NCBI GenBank assembly: GCA_023053685.1
Contig: JALIGW010000002.1
Location: 250,056,356 to 250,120,355, forward strand
DNA from: Diadophis punctatus similis
Lineage: Eukaryota; Chordata; Lepidosauria; Squamata; Dipsadidae
Direction: 5' to 3'
Length of the DNA: 64,000 bases
Shown: piece after piece, positions 31,699-45,169 of the stretch
Layout of the letters: each line of letters begins with the position of its first letter
How positions within the stretch are numbered: the stretch's first letter is position 1
Translations under genes and position numbers: made by a program
Notes under the pieces: model-generated
Databases searched by the model: none
What the model saw: the letters and a program-made list of their open reading frames with translations, nothing else
What the model was told of the DNA's origin: nothing

Positions 31699-31890
31699 CA
31701 GAATAACTGAGTTGGGAGGGACCTTGGAGGTCTTCTAGTCCATCCCCAATTCAGGCAGGAGACTCGTCTAGTCCATTGCGAACAAATGGCTGTCCAATCC
31801 TCCTCTTAAAACCCGCCAATGATGGAGCACCCACAACCTCTGGAGTGAAGCCATTCCCAAAGAATCCACCTTGTCTTTTAAATCTTCCCA
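31699..31890 (-). mobile_element. CR1 3' fragment, unit 2
   Basis: Copy of 10930-11121. Confidence 0.75.
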
Positions 31891-32080
31891 CCAGCAGAAA
31901 ATTGCACCCACCACTTTCACAGCGTGCAGCACCAGCGGACCTAAATCTGGGGAGGGGAGGAACCTGCAGAAGGAGCAGCTGACATGCTTCAGCCCAGTTG
32001 CTTCTCTGCTTCCCCATCATGGAGGAAAGCAAACGGTCCTACTTTCTCCCGGACTCTCCTCCCACCTGCCCTCAACTCAC

Positions 32081-32252
32081 CTTCCAGCCGCTGCTTCGAT
32101 CCTGGGAAGAGCACAAAAGCCGCTCTGCACACCACCTTCCTCCCATGAGCCATGCGGAAGAGGAAGTTGCTCTGCGTTTCTCCTCTCCTCCCATCCTTTC
32201 TAGCAATGCAGTGTTGGTGGCTTTTTAGGCATACATGTTGCCTGACCGCCAT
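32081..32252 (-). other. Candidate first exon of the unit 2 zinc-finger gene
   Basis: Donor GTGAGT and ATG (32252) at the same spacing as in unit 1. It differs by a few substitutions (for example ETQS for ETQR). Confidence 0.4.
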
Positions 32253-32436
32253 CTAGCGAAAGGAGGTAGAACAACACGCTTGTCCAATCTCCACCAAGGC
32301 GTTTGGAAGATGTTTTCAGTGATTATATGGCAGTAGGTCTTTTTCGACTCCTAGCAACCGACCTTTGCAACTGAGCCAAGTGAAATAGTGAAATGTGACA
32401 TTACGGAGCTTCGTTTTTGGTGCCTTTGGGTCAGTC

Positions 32437-32605
32437 TTTTTTTTTTGAAAAAGTTTTTTATTTTTTCCTTCACCTCTTTTACAATTCAATAATCATATAC
32501 CTTAAATTATTACAATAAAATACAGTGTTTTACTTTTATACTCCATCATTCACGTCAATATCTTATACATACACTTACATATCATCAGTCTATTCTAAGG
32601 TGACC
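32437..32605 (-). mobile_element. L1-like 3' fragment, unit 2
   Basis: Copy of 11669-11836. The following 32606-32835 holds the GT run and C runs seen in unit 1. Confidence 0.5.
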
Positions 32606-33284
32606 AGATTTTATTTTTTGTAAAGCGGGACACCATTGACGGGTGTGTGTGTGTGTTTCTAGGGGAGCAAGACGGGAGGGGTCCGTCTCTCTTATCCTGC
32701 AGCTTTGTGCACCCCCCCCCAAACACCCCCCCTTCATCGCAGCCAGGGTTGGGTTCCTACTGGCGCAGGCTTACCTGTTTGTTGCCGCAGAGGGGTGAAA
32801 TCCTGCCGGTTTGGCCGGGCCAGTCGTTCGGCGTAGACACCAGTGGCATAAGAATTCCACATTGTTTCCAAGAAAAGAAAATGTCCATAAAATCACAAGT
32901 CAACCCCAATACGAAGGAGAACCAGTTTTAAAGAAATGTACCACCAATGGAATAAAATCTGGGCAGAGAAGGAATATGTAGCAACTGACATGTTTCAATC
33001 AAATTGCTTCTTATGGCTTTTGAACCATGAAGGTCACCTGCAGGGCAAAACAGCCTTTACATGTGAAATTTTGTACTTCTTTTATCACTGCCCTAAACTC
33101 CCCCAATATATTTGCTATTCGTACGGTTTCTTCCACTTGCGTGCCTCGTTCTTGACACAATCCGAACAGACATGCTTGGTGCGCTGAATTTTTGGAGCTG
33201 TTCAGAAAAAAAGAATGTTGAATCCCCCTGTGTCTCTTCTGCTCTTACTTTATTTTATTTATTTTTATTTATTTTTTGGAGGTT

Positions 33285-33518
33285 AGAGCCGAGATGGTGC
33301 AGTGGTTAAATGCAGCACTGCAGGCTACTGCTAGTTCAGCAGTTCAGCTGTTCAAATCTCACCGGCTCAAGGTTGACTCAGCCTTCCATCCTTCCGAGGT
33401 GGGTAAAATGAGGAGCCAGATTGTTGGGGGCAATATGCTGAACTCTGTAAACCGCTTAGAGAGGGCTGTAAAGCACTATGAAGTGGTATATAAGTCTAAG
33501 TGCTAAGTGCTAAGTGCT
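33285..33518 (+). mobile_element. tRNA-derived SINE, left copy, unit 2
   Basis: Three CTAAGTG tail repeats, as at 12513. Confidence 0.85.
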
Positions 33519-33683
33519 TAGGTTCTTCTATGCCGCCCTACTCCCTGAGGACTCAGGGCGGCCTACAACATTTTAATAAAACAACCAACCAAATCATTAA
33601 AAAGCAATTTAAAAACAATTAATAACATCTATATCACACAAACATACATGGGGGAGAACATCCGATGTAATAGTCTCACAAAA

Positions 33684-35208
33684 TTACCCCGCCTGCAGGA
33701 AGAGCCATGTCTTAATGGCTTTTTGGAAGGCCAGCAGGGTGGGGATAATCCGGATCTCCAGGGGGAGTTGGTTCCAGAGAACTGGGGCCCCTACAGAGAA
33801 GGCCCTCCCCCTAGGCCCCGCCAGTCGGCATTGTTTGGCTGACGGGACCTGGAGGAGGCCCACCCTGTGGGACCTCACTGGTCGAAGGGAAGTGTGTGGG
33901 AGGATGGGGTCCCGGAGGTAACCTGGTCCTAAGCCATGTAGGGCTTTAAAGATGATGATCAACACCTTGAATTGCACCCAGAGACCGATGGGCAGCCAAT
34001 GCAGCTGGCGGAGTATCGGTGTTACGTGGGGATATCGTGAAACACCCACCATAGCACGCGCAGCCGCATTTTGCACCAATTGGAGTATCCGGATACTCTT
34101 CAGGGGTAGCCCCATGTAGAGCGCGTTACAGTAATCCAGTCTAGAGGTGACAAGGGCATGAGTAACTGTGAGTAGAGCCTCCTTCTCTAAGTATGGTCGC
34201 AATTGGTACACCAGGCGAACCTGTGCAAAAGCTCCCCTAGCCACAGCTGTAAGATGTTGGTCTAATTTTAGCTGTGGATCTAGGAGAACTCTTAAATTGC
34301 GAACCCGTTCTGAGGGGGTTAAATTTTCTCCCCCAAGAACCAAAGAGGGACAGTCGGAATAGTCCTTAGGGGGCAATATCCAGAGCCACTCAGTCTTATC
34401 GGGGTTAAGCTTGAGTCTGTTCCTCCCCATCTAGATCCTGACATCGTCCAAGCATCGACACATTACGTCCACTGCCTCCCTGAATTGACACGGGGTGGAA
34501 ATGTACAGCTGGGTGTCATCAGCGTACTGTTGAAAACTCACCCTGTGTCGACGGATGATCTCCCCTAGCGGTTTCATGTAATTCAGGGGCCTAGGAGACG
34601 ACCTCTGCCCTCCTGCCAACACCGACTGCGTCCTATCAGCAAGGTAAGAGAACCACCGCAAAACAGTGCCTCCCACTCCCACCTCGCCGAGGCGACGCAG
34701 CAGGATACCATGGTCGATGGTATCGAAAGTCGCCGAGAGGTCAAGTAGCACCAGGATGGAAGAATAACCCCCATCCCGGGCTCGCCAGAGATCATCCATC
34801 AGGGCGACCAAGACAGTTTCTGTACTGTAGCCGCGTCTGAAACCCGATTGAAAGGAATCTAGATAATCGGATTCCTCCAATAACCGTAGCAGCTGACAAG
34901 CTACCACCTTCTCAACAACTTTCCCTATAAAAGGTAAATTGGAGACAGGACGAAAGTTTTTCAATTCCGCCGGGTCCAGGGAAGGCTTCTTCAGGAGGGG
35001 GTCTCACCACCGCAACCTTTAAAGACTGCGATACGGATCCCTCCCTAAAAGAAGCGTTGATCACCGCCTGGATCCAGCCGCATGCCACCTCCCTGCTGGC
35101 CGAAACCAGCCAGGAGGGGCACGGGTCCAATAAACAGATGGAAGAGCTCATCGCACCCACAGCCTTGTCCACGTCATCAGGAGTCACTTGCTCAAACTCT
35201 TCCCACAA
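33684..35208 (-). pseudogene. LINE ORF2 reverse-transcriptase part, unit 2
   Basis: Same TAG (34431-34433), frameshift and missing motif as unit 1. Small changes: LLEESDY for LLEETDY, RRHRVSF for RRHGVSF. Confidence 0.85.
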
Positions 35209-35250
35209 AGATGAACTAAGACTTGCCCCTGTCAGCTCATTTTCACCAAA

Positions 35251-35493
35251 AGAGCTGAAGTGGTGCAGTGGTTAAATGCAGCCATTGCAGGCTGACTGCT
35301 AGTTCAACAGTTCAGCTGTTCAAATCTCACTAGGCTCAAGGTTGACTCAGCCTTCCATCCTTCCGAGGTGGGTAAAATGAGGAGCCAGATTGTTGGGGGC
35401 AATATGCTGAACTCTGTAAACCGCTTAGAGAGGGCTGTAAAGCACTATGAAGCGGTATATAAGAAAAGTGCTATTGCTATTGCTATTGCTATT
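35251..35493 (+). mobile_element. tRNA-derived SINE, right copy, unit 2
   Basis: (CTATTG)n-tailed copy matching 16441-16683. Confidence 0.85.
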
Positions 35494-36624
35494 TGGCTCT
35501 GTCCAGCCACAATCCAGGTTCAACCGAATCTGAGCGACTTTATCCGTCAGAAACTGCGCGAATTCCTCAGCTCTACCTTGCAAGTGTTCCTCGCTCCCCC
35601 CTTTAGCAAGGAGGGAGCGAGTCACCCTAAACAAGGCAGCTGGGCGCGAATCTGCGGACGCAATAAGAGCGGAAAAATGAACGCGTTTTGCCGCCCTTAT
35701 TGCCACTAAATAAGATTTGATGTAGGTTCTTAAAAGTGTTCGATCAGACTCAGATTTACTGGCTCTCCAGCGTCGCTCCAGACGTCTCTTGTGGCGCTTC
35801 ATCTCCCACAGCTCCTCGGTAAACCAGGGAGCTTTCCGGGATCCACTGCCACGGAGAGGTCGCAAAGGCGCAATCTGATCTAATGCCCCTGTTGCTGCGG
35901 TGTTCCAGGCAGCTACCAGGGACTCAGATGAATTGTGGATCAGGGTTTCAGGTATTTCCCCAAGATCCCTCTGGAATCCTTCCGGCTCCATTAGGCGTCT
36001 GGGGCGGAACCACCTAGTCGGTCCCGCCTCCCTGCGGGGGAGGAATGGGGCTGTGAAATCTAGCCTCAGTAGGAAATGATCTGACCATGACAATGGGGTG
36101 ATGACTATATCCCCAAGTTTCAGATCATCTCTCCACTGCCCCGAGAGAAATACTAGGTCCAGCATGTGACCTCCCTCGTGAGTCGGACTCTGGATTACCT
36201 GGGTCAGATCCATGGTTGTCATGGAATCCATGAACTCCTGAGCTGCACCCGAGGTTTCGCCCACCGCTGGCAGGTTAAAGTTCCCCAGAACCATAAGCCT
36301 GGGGAACTCCACCGCCAGGCTTGCTACTGCCTCAAGCAGCTCAGGTTGGGCCTTGTTCACACAGCTGGGAGGCAGGTACGCCAACAAAAGGCCCACCTGA
36401 ACCCCTACGTCCAACTTCAGAAGGAGAGTCTCACACCCGACAATCTCCAGGGCAGGGCTCCTACGAGGATACAGATTTCGGGGCATTATAATAACCACTC
36501 CTCCCCCCTTTCCCTGGGATTGCGGCTGATGCATCACTGAGTACCCGTCTGGGCATATCTCAGAGAGGGCTACTCCCCCCTCCAGGCCCAGCCAGGTCTC
36601 AGTTATGCATGCCAGGTCGACTCC
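35494..36624 (-). pseudogene. LINE ORF2 endonuclease part, unit 2
   Basis: Open from the LTR into the SINE as in unit 1. One change noted: FTAPFLPR for FTAPLLPR. Confidence 0.85.
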
Positions 36625-37181
36625 TGCTAAGTTGGCTCCTGGTGGGCCATTCATGAGTTTTAGCCAAATAGAAGGAAAAGACACCGGACAGTTTCTCCTC
36701 GGGATGAACGGCCCCATGTGAGAGTAGGGTACGTTCTTTTATTAGGTTCAAACAAAGGAAGGATGGACATGATTACATCAAAACACACATGATGAACTTT
36801 AGTCCAATGATATTGTTACAGCGTGGCAGAACTCTGCCCCATTACAGGGGGAATGGGTGGGAGACAGGTAAGGAGGGGGGGGTGATGAATGCATCTCACT
36901 AATTGGTATCTGTCAGGCACAGCTCGCATTCCAATGTCCGTTGGAGTTGATAATTTCCAGATACGGGGAGGGCTGTGCTGGGCTCTTTGTACGTAGGCTG
37001 ACAAAGGTCAGGATGTGAGCTTTTGAGGAATGCAAAAGGAGTGTGTCGTATCTGCCTGACCCCAAAAGGCTGTGCTAGCCCTCAGAAAACAAGCTAATAC
37101 TTTTTCACATGTGAATCAAATAGCAAATACAATGCATTTTGTTACAAGGATATAATATACATATAAAATAATATTGCAACA
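36625..37181 (-). repeat. 3' LTR, unit 2
   Basis: 557 bp. Carries the 3'-LTR-specific variants shared by all units, but GGGTGG rather than GGATGG. The polypurine candidate follows at 37182-37199. Confidence 0.9.
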
Positions 37182-37247
37182 TCTCTATTTTTATTTTTTA
37201 AATGACGAGGACAAAAACTAACATAAGTAAAAGACAAACATATCATA

Positions 37248-39201
37248 TCACAAAGTTTTTCCATTGTTGGTCATACAAAAAGGACGCTTCATAGGTGACT
37301 GTCCAGAGTCCATACAATCACTGTTGTCCTCTGCATCCAGAAGGCACTTGCTTTCGCTGACATGAACGTCCTTCCTAGCAGAGGGAAAAAAGGCTTTGCA
37401 TAGCTGGAATAGAGAAGGTATGCACTGAATGAAACAACAAAGTGAGACAAGTAGGACAATGATACACATGATGGATGAAAAAATGGTCCTTAACCAAGAG
37501 CTATCCGGTAACCAAGACCACAGACCATTCCACCAGGCTGGCAATACTTCTTCGCGAATCTGAGAAGCCAGCTCCTTTAAGGAGGCGATCTGATGCTTGA
37601 CCAACTGAGAGGTGTCTGACAGGTTGAAACAACACATATTTTTGACAGATTCACAGCCTAAATGATGCAATAACAACAGAAAATCAATAGCAGCACAATT
37701 ATCTAAAACAGCGTGTCTGAGCTCCATCTGATTCAAGGCGGCTACTGCTGTAGATGTGATATTGATAGTTTTTGCAAGGGAACAAGCGATGCGGTGAGCT
37801 GTCCTGTGGTTGTGCATTGCTAATGCCGGAGCGCCCACTATAGACATAGCAAGGGAAATATACTCAGCTTCGCTAAAAAGATAAATCGAGCTGTCACATG
37901 ATTCGTCAAGGACTACCGACGACCTCCTTGTCCGTGGACTGAGGTCCTGTTTGGTCGGTAGTACTGCAGTAAGACGACTCAAACAACAATGTGTATCTGA
38001 CAAATTAGCAGGTATATAGTTGAATGTTTTTTGACCACATGTGAAAAATCAACCAGCAGGAAGCAAAACATGAGCCCAATTGTAAGAAATGTTCTCATAA
38101 GTGGAACAGTTGCCAGGAAAGATTCCCGTAGGCATACAATTTTGTGTGAGAGAAGCAGTACAGTTTTCAATGCGGGCACATGGAATGTTGTGTCCGCTGG
38201 CTACAAAGGGTGTGGTAAGAGACATGGCATTGACTGGAAGCTTCCTTGTGATGGGGCCCCAATGTGGAGAGTCGCCATAATCAATTTTCTCCCCTTTTGT
38301 AAACATAGCCAGCTGGATGTCATTTAATATGGCAGATAAAGGTGTGCAAACTGGTATTAAACAACTCCCTAATAATGTATGCATATCCAGGGTTTCACTT
38401 AAACAAAAACTTGAAACGTTTACCTGTTCTGCTAACCGCATCCACAGGTTGTATGTCAAACGAGTGTGCAAATCATGGGAAGGAGCTGACCTTTCTATCC
38501 TATGTGTAAGAGACCCAGTATATACATCTGATGGTTCCTGTATCTTGTAAGAACCGCGATGGGAGGGTGGTCGTGCAATGACCCCCCATGGTTCCCATCC
38601 TATGGGATGGACAAAAATTCCTTTTGAGGACCACTTCCCTAATCTAGTAGTCATGTCACAATAATGCGTCCCTATTGTTAAATTGGAGGGTTTCAGGATG
38701 ACCAAAATGAGCTGACGTGGAGAGTGTCTTTTTGACAACGTAACAGTCAGGTGAAGTGGTAATAATCTCTCTGTCTTTAAGCCAATGGGAATATGGCAAA
38801 TGTGCAATGCCCCTTATGTCTGTGCACGTAAGTGTCAAAGGTGTGTTTTCATGTTGCTCAGCCCTTTTGGGGCTTTGCAAAATGCGCGGGCTATCTTCTA
38901 CGGGGGAAGCTTCACAGCGTATTAAAAAGATAAGCAATATTAATATTATACCAAACAATAGGAAAATAACATTATGATAGGAAAAAGTTCTACAATCTAC
39001 AGGTTTCATGAACTCCTGCCAACACGACAGGGGGTAACCTGGAGGGTTTCTTTGAAATAAAGGACATCCTTCTGGTGGTGCATATGGCGGAAGGTGGCCT
39101 GCCCTGTTCTCCAGTCGGAAGTTAATTGATGCTTGGCATCTCTGGGCGTGTGTGGTGGTAATTTGGGAAGAAAAGGTCTTACGTGTCTTCCGGGAACCCA
39201 A
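37248..39201 (-). pseudogene. env: ERV env, unit 2
   Basis: Three frames as in unit 1 (38656-39201, 38049-38807, 37248-38003), with the same frameshift and the same TGA (38049-38051). CX6CC and the membrane span are kept. Confidence 0.85.
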
Positions 39202-40132
39202 AGAACTCGATCAGGAAGTTGGATTGCCGCGTATCCTCTTCCCCAGGTAATAAGGTCAGCAGGACCTCGCCAAGTCAGGTCCGGAAGGCAGCGATAATAA
39301 ACAGGAGGTCGAGGTGAAGCAACTGGAGCAGCTGCAAAATGGCGAGTCACAGATGAGGATGGTGGGCTGCCGGTAAGATTCAAGAAGTTCAGAGTATAAA
39401 GACAAAGATTAAGCGTATTTTGCATTTTGCAATGCCGGGAGACCAGGGGGCATTTTTCCCCTTTTGCCAACATACCTGTCCAGGGCGTGTTTTAAGGTTT
39501 GATTGGCACGTTCAGCCAGCGCCTGACCTTGACTGTTGTAAGGTATGCCAAATTTATGCACAATGTCCCATTGGTTGCAAAAGGCAGCAAATGCTGCACT
39601 AGTGTAAGCAGGACCATTGTCAGTTTTTAGTTCTTTTGGGCGTCCCAGCGATGCAAAAGTCCGAATACAATGATTGATAACATGTTTGGTGGCTTCGCCC
39701 CTCTGGGGGGATGCCATGATATAGCCTGAGTATGTATCAATGGAAACATGCAAATATTTCCAAGGGGCAAACGGAGGATATTGAGTAACATCCATTTGCC
39801 AAATTTGGCAACACTGTCCCCCTAGGGTTAACCCCCATGGGAAGAGAGTTTGCCTGTTGGCTACAAGTAGGGCACTGCGGAACAATGGCAGAGGCCTCAT
39901 TTGCAGTGATGCCAAATTGTTTCATAAGCGCTTTTTTATTTTGATGAAAATAGGAATGACTCTCCCATGGGGTGGGAGCAGTCGAAGTCAAAAAAGAAAA
40001 AGAATTGGTGGCAGCCGCTGCCGCAGCGTCAACAATGTCATTACCTTTCTGGAGAATTCCAGGAAAAGGTTGATGGCTTCGAATATGAGAAACATTGAAA
40101 AAATGGGTACGAACAGAAATTAACCTTTGCAA
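39006..40132 (-). pseudogene. pol: ERV integrase with extra 7-bp duplication, unit 2
   Basis: Beside the shared frameshift after the HHCC domain, ATTTTGC is duplicated at about 39417-39430. This splits core and C-terminal regions into two frames (39409-39915 and 39006-39473). Units 1 and 3 lack it. The catalytic triad residues lie in the first piece. Confidence 0.85.
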
Positions 40133-41784
40133 AGATTAAAAAAAGCGAGAGTAATTGTGGCTCCAATGAGGGAGAAAGATAAGCCTCATAGATTGTTTTC
40201 ACAATCTGAGTTACATAGAGGCTATCCAAAATCAGATTGAAAGGTTAATTTGGAAAAATAGAAAAGGCCAAAATAGAAGCTGCAAGCTCCGCACGCTGAG
40301 CGGAAGTCTGCGGGGGGGGGGGTAATTTTAGTACACCACTGGCCATCCTGCTGCCAGGCACAAGCTGCATATGCTTTGCTTTCATCAGCAAAAATAGTCA
40401 TGGCCTGAGGAAGCAGACTAGGAGAATATGGGGTGTGCCATTGCAGGGGGATGGTTTTTAAAAGGGCCAGTCTAGGATCAGGGGGTGCATGGCAAGAAAT
40501 CGCACCTGGCCAGTCGGCGAGGGTGAATTGAAGGTCTTCCGAACTAGCAAACAAAGTCTCCCAAGCCGACAAAGAACAAGGAACAAAAATCGTAGAAGGC
40601 TCAATTCCAGCCAGTAACTTTGTTCTGACACGGGCTTTTGCAATCAGGGCTGCAAAAAGAGCAGGTTTTTGAGAGATAGTGGATCTGGGAGTGTGAGACA
40701 AGTGAACCCATTCAATAATCAATAGTTTTAAAGTTTTTTGCACCACAACCCCCGTAGGGAGCCCAAGAGTATTACATATGATAAAATCAAGGGGGATGTC
40801 GTCCTGAAGGCGATTCACCCAAATTTTAGCAAGAGCTTCATTTACTTCTTTCAACACTTGCTGATGTGTTTCATCTAATGTAATAACATCTGCAGGGTTT
40901 TTTCCCAAGGTTAACGCAGAAAACAATGGAGCCAATTGATGGGTTGAGAGCCCCATATACGGGCGTGCCCAGTTAATGGAGCCCAAATATTGGTGCAATT
41001 GTACTAGTGTAGGGGTGAGGGGCAAGTCTAATTTTGGCATTGCAGGCGCAGCATGAGAAGCCAAAAGCTTATGATCCAGGTACGAAAAAGGTTGTACTGT
41101 TTGAACCTTCTCTGGAGCTATATGCAAGACGTGTTTGTGGAGAAGGTTGGTCAAAAAAGGTAATGTTGCTAAAACTGTACCTGGGGGTCCTCCTGCTGCA
41201 ACCAAAATATCATCCATATAATGATACACTAAAAAGTGAGGGTGTGCTGTCCGATACAGCTGCAAGGCTTTATCTATAAAATATTGACACAGAGTAGGAC
41301 TATTGAGCATTCCCTGAGGCAAAACCGTCCATTGATAGCGAGAAGCAGGTTTAGAATTATTAAATTCCGGGACTGTAAATGCAAACAGTTTGCGATCATT
41401 CTCATGAAGTGGTATAGAAAAAAAGGCATCCTTTAAATCAATGACCATGAGATCCCAGTCCTGAGGAATCAAATTTGGGTTGGGAAGGCCGCATTGCAGC
41501 GCTCCCATGGGTTGGAGAATTTTATTAATGGACCTTAAATCATGTAAAAAACGCCATTTGCCAGATTTCTTTATTATCACAAACACGGGAGTGTTATATG
41601 GGCTCAGGGACAGCTCAAGGTGTCCTTTTTGCAAGTGTTCCTGCACTAATTCTGTTAAAGCCCTAAGCTTCTCCTGGGTCAATGGCCACTGATCGACCCA
41701 AACAGGGGTTTCAGTTTTCAAAGTTAAGTGCAAGGGGTCAAAAGGCAAAACAGAAAAAGACATGACAGACAGAAGGAAAGGCAA
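40041..41784 (-). pseudogene. pol: ERV reverse transcriptase and RNase H, unit 2
   Basis: RT is open with YMDD (40222-41784). The G run near 40313-40323 has 11 G, so RNase H shifts frame as in unit 1, and the TAA of unit 1 is also present. Private changes: DKALQLY for DKTLQLY, SYLDHK for SYLGHK. Confidence 0.9.
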
Positions 41785-42478
41785 TTATTGCAAAGTTAGT
41801 TTGGCATTAAATTGGTGAAGGAGAACACGGCCCCACAAATTGACATGGATAGGCACAATGACCGGTTTGATGTGAGCTATTACAGAGGAATCAGGAGAAG
41901 TAACTGGCAGCCAATGCTTACTGATTTTTGCAGTTTGGAAGCCACCTACACCGCGGACCGTGGGAGAGGCTTCAACAGGCCAATCGGACGGCCACTCCTC
42001 CTCATGGATGACCGAAACGTCCGCTCTGGTATCTAGAATACCAAGAGATTTGAAATTTAGCTGACGGGCGGGCATGTTTTATTGTTTGTTCTATTACCAT
42101 GGCTTCGTGGCTTTCACAATAATCATCCGGGTCTGTTTCGAGGGGGACCGGGATGGCCGTGGCTACCAGGGACCCCTCGGGAACATGCATCGGGACATTA
42201 GGAATAAAGATCAAAGCAACAGAGGAAAAATCAGAAGAGTTAATAAGAAAAGGAGTAGCAATAACCCCTTGAGATATGAAATCACGATGAGGAAAAACTA
42301 AAAGAGGCATCTTAGAGGGTAGTGGAATAGAAGTAGCCGGGATGACAGGAAGAAAATAAGAGGAGCCAGGCATGGGATCATCAATAGATTTACTTGCTAA
42401 AAGATTAAAATAAGAGGGAAAATAAGAAGCGGACATGGCAGCATCAGCCTTTGGTGTGGGGCTGGCTGAGCGCCCCAT
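41785..42478 (-). pseudogene. pro: ERV pro, unit 2
   Basis: Same Asp-Thr-Arg active site and same TAA before pol as unit 1. Confidence 0.75.
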
Positions 42479-42480
42479 GA

Positions 42481-43900
42481 TTAGTTTCCCGACTGTGAGT
42501 CAGGTTTTGGCATGGGGTTGGTACGACATTGATTAGCCCAATGAAATCCTCTTTTACAGCGAGGACATACTGTTGTTGGCCGTGGCGGGCGAGAGCCGGC
42601 GCCAGCGGCCCCGCCCCCAGGTGCTCAACACTGAGCTCGGAAATGGCCAGGTTTCCCGCAATTAAAACAGTTACCAAATTTAGGATTATTCCGGGAAGCT
42701 GCCTGAAGGGCCATGGCCAGGGTTTCCATATTGTAAGAATTTGTACCAACTATCCGACATGCCTGTATGTAATCTGCTAACCCTGCATCGGACTTACTAA
42801 GAAGAGTCTGAATTATGCGCTTGCAGTCTTCATTAGCATTCTCATAAGCAAGCTTTTGTATTAGTTCCTTTTGGGCTGTGGGATTCCGAACCTCTCTAAG
42901 GACTGCCTTTTGTAATTGATCAATAAACTCCCCAAAAGCCTGATTTGGTCCTTGACAAATTTTAGCAAAGGATCCGGCAGGTGAGCCGCTCGGATCATCC
43001 AATATTGTAAAGGCATTTTGTGCTGCCAGGCTACAGTGAGCAAAAACAGCCTGTGGCATATTCTTTTGCACATTTGGATGAGAAAAACGCCCTATTCCTA
43101 AAAGTTGTTCAATTGAAACATCCCCACCCAATTTTCTGACTAGGCTTTCAGCTTCCCTTCGAAATTTGGACTCCCACACCACAAACTGAGAACTGGTTAA
43201 TATCATGTGACATAAAGCCTTCCAATCACCAGGCAACATAAAAAAGGAATTAGCCAAGTTATTAATAAGGCCAAGAACATATGCATTTTGTATACCATAC
43301 ATGATAACCGCCTGCTTCAAATCTCTAATTAACTTCATGGGGACTGGTTCAATGCGGGGAACTCCGTTGGCATCATATTCCACTGGATAGCAAAACTCAT
43401 ATTCCCCAGGTTCCAATTCCCCTTTTTGTTTTGCCTGAGCCAAGGCCTGGGCTATGGCTCCTGCGGGTGTTTCATGTAAATTAGATGCTTCCTCGCTAGG
43501 AGCCGAAGCTTCAAGAGACGCAGCAATCAACGTCTCTTTTGTTGGGGATAATTTGTCACCAGTTAGATATGGCGGGGGGGGGGGGGTCCGGTTCCCCCTT
43601 CAAAGCATTCTCATGTACTTGCAAACATTCCATGACAATCCGCCAAGTAGAAATAATCTTTGGAGGAGCCCTAGGCACCTCATGAAAATACTTTCCCAAT
43701 TTTTTCCATATGGAAATGCTAATTGATCCCTTCTCTGGGTAAGCCGGACAATTTAGATAAATAAATTTCAGAAGGGATATTAAATCAGATTTGGTTGGGT
43801 TGGGAAGATTTTTACCATTATTTTTTAACACAATAATAGAGGACAATTCCCTAAGTTCATGGAGGTGTGCTACCTGAGACTTAGAGAATTCTGTTCCCAT
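42481..43900 (-). pseudogene. gag: ERV gag, unit 2
   Basis: The G run at about 43574-43586 has 13 G: three more than unit 1, so one extra Pro codon and the same frame break. Same TGA (42625-42627) between the zinc knuckles. Confidence 0.9.
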
Positions 43901-44022
43901 ACTCACGAATCTGGGAGGGTGCTCCTTCCATGACGGCCGGCCCTGGTATGCAAGAGGCGTTCCTTCGCCGGTGAGTGTGGAAGTGCCAAGCGATGAGACG
44001 AATGAGGCAATGTACTTCAGAG

Positions 44023-44039
44023 CCTCACACGGGGCACCA
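44023..44039 (-). promoter_or_regulatory. tRNA-Met primer-binding site, unit 2
   Basis: Identical to 25206-25222. Confidence 0.8.
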
Positions 44040-44041
44040 GT

Positions 44042-44591
44042 TGCTAAGTTGGCTCCTGGTGGGCCATTCATGAGTTTTAGCCAAATAGAAGGAAAAGACA
44101 CCGGACAGTTTCTCCTCGGGATGAACGGCCCCATGTGAGAGTAGGGTACGTTCTTTTATTAGGTTCAAACAAAGGAAGGATGGACATGATTACATCAAAA
44201 CACACATGATGAACTTTAGTCCAATGATATTGTTACAGCGTGGCAGAACTCTGCCCCATTACAGGGGGAATGGGTGGGAGACAGGTAAGGAGGGGGGGTG
44301 ATGAATTCATCTCACTAATTGGTATCTGTCAGGCACAGCTCGCATTCCAATGTCCGTTGGAGTTGATAATTTCCAGATACGGGGAGGGCTGTGCTGGGCT
44401 CTTTGCACGTAGGCTGACAAAGGTCAGGATGTGAGCTTTTGAGGAATGCAAAAGGAGTGTGTCGTATCTGCCTGACCCCAAAAGGCTGTGCTATCCCTCA
44501 GCAAACAAGCTTTTTCACATGTGAATCAAAGAGCAAATACAATGCATTTTGTTACAAGGATATAATATACATATAAAACAATATTGCAACA
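44042..44591 (-). repeat. 5' LTR, unit 2
   Basis: 550 bp. A private 6-bp deletion lies near 44511 (CAAGCTTTTT for CAAGCTAATACTTTTT). Confidence 0.9.
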
Positions 44592-44597
44592 GACCCC

Positions 44598-44754
44598 CTC
44601 ACCTGTGATTTGATCACGTATCAAGGGGGCTTTGTTGACAATTGACCTGGCATTCAACAGCATCAGCTTGAGTCCAGGGCCCTGGGAACCCCGATCATCA
44701 GGCCCTCGGGTTGAGCAAGATGGAACCACATCGGAGGGGACGGAAAAAGGGTAA
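44598..44754 (-). pseudogene. LINE endonuclease start, unit 2
   Basis: Copy of 25787-25943, one change (GGGGACGG for GGGGCCGG). Confidence 0.8.
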
Positions 44755-45169
44755 GCTTTCTCCTTACATGAGGAGCCACAATCTCATGACTATAGTTTCA
44801 GTGCTCCAATCCCCAAGAGATGCTGGCTGGAGAATTCTGAGGCTGAAAATGTTTGGGGCACCCAGGGAGAAAAAGGCTTGGACTCATGGCACGTAGCATT
44901 TCTATCATCTACCATGACAAAAATGCAAAGAACACTCCCTTATGCTGAAGGCAAGATAGCCATTATCAAAGTAATATGTTCCAACTTTTTCTTTCCTCTT
45001 CCCCACCTAACACCATTACATATTTGCCTACAAAAAATCAGGCAAATTCTATTTAATTTAATCTACTCAGCTAGATTTACAATGGGACACTAGAAATGAA
45101 ATTCAAGCCTTCTCTACACTCATCACTTGGAGCCTCGTGGATTTACCTGTGTACGATAAGGGTGAAAGG

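Larger units (their letters stand above)
36625..44591 (-). mobile_element. Betaretrovirus-like ERV, unit 2
   Basis: Same structure, PBS (44023-44039) and flanking GACTCC/GACCCC as unit 1. Extra lesion: a 7-bp duplication in integrase. Confidence 0.9.
25944..44754. repeat. Tandem unit 2 (18.8 kb)
   Basis: Same order as unit 1, without the 1962-bp duplication and with the zinc-finger 3' end present. Unit 3 follows at a period of 18811 bp. Confidence 0.95.
33249..44754 (-). mobile_element. L2/CR1-clade LINE with nested SINEs and ERV, unit 2
   Basis: The single-copy form of the insertion: tail, left SINE, RT part, right SINE, endonuclease part, ERV, endonuclease start. The left flank 32836-33248 matches the empty-site copy. 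Confidence 0.85.
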
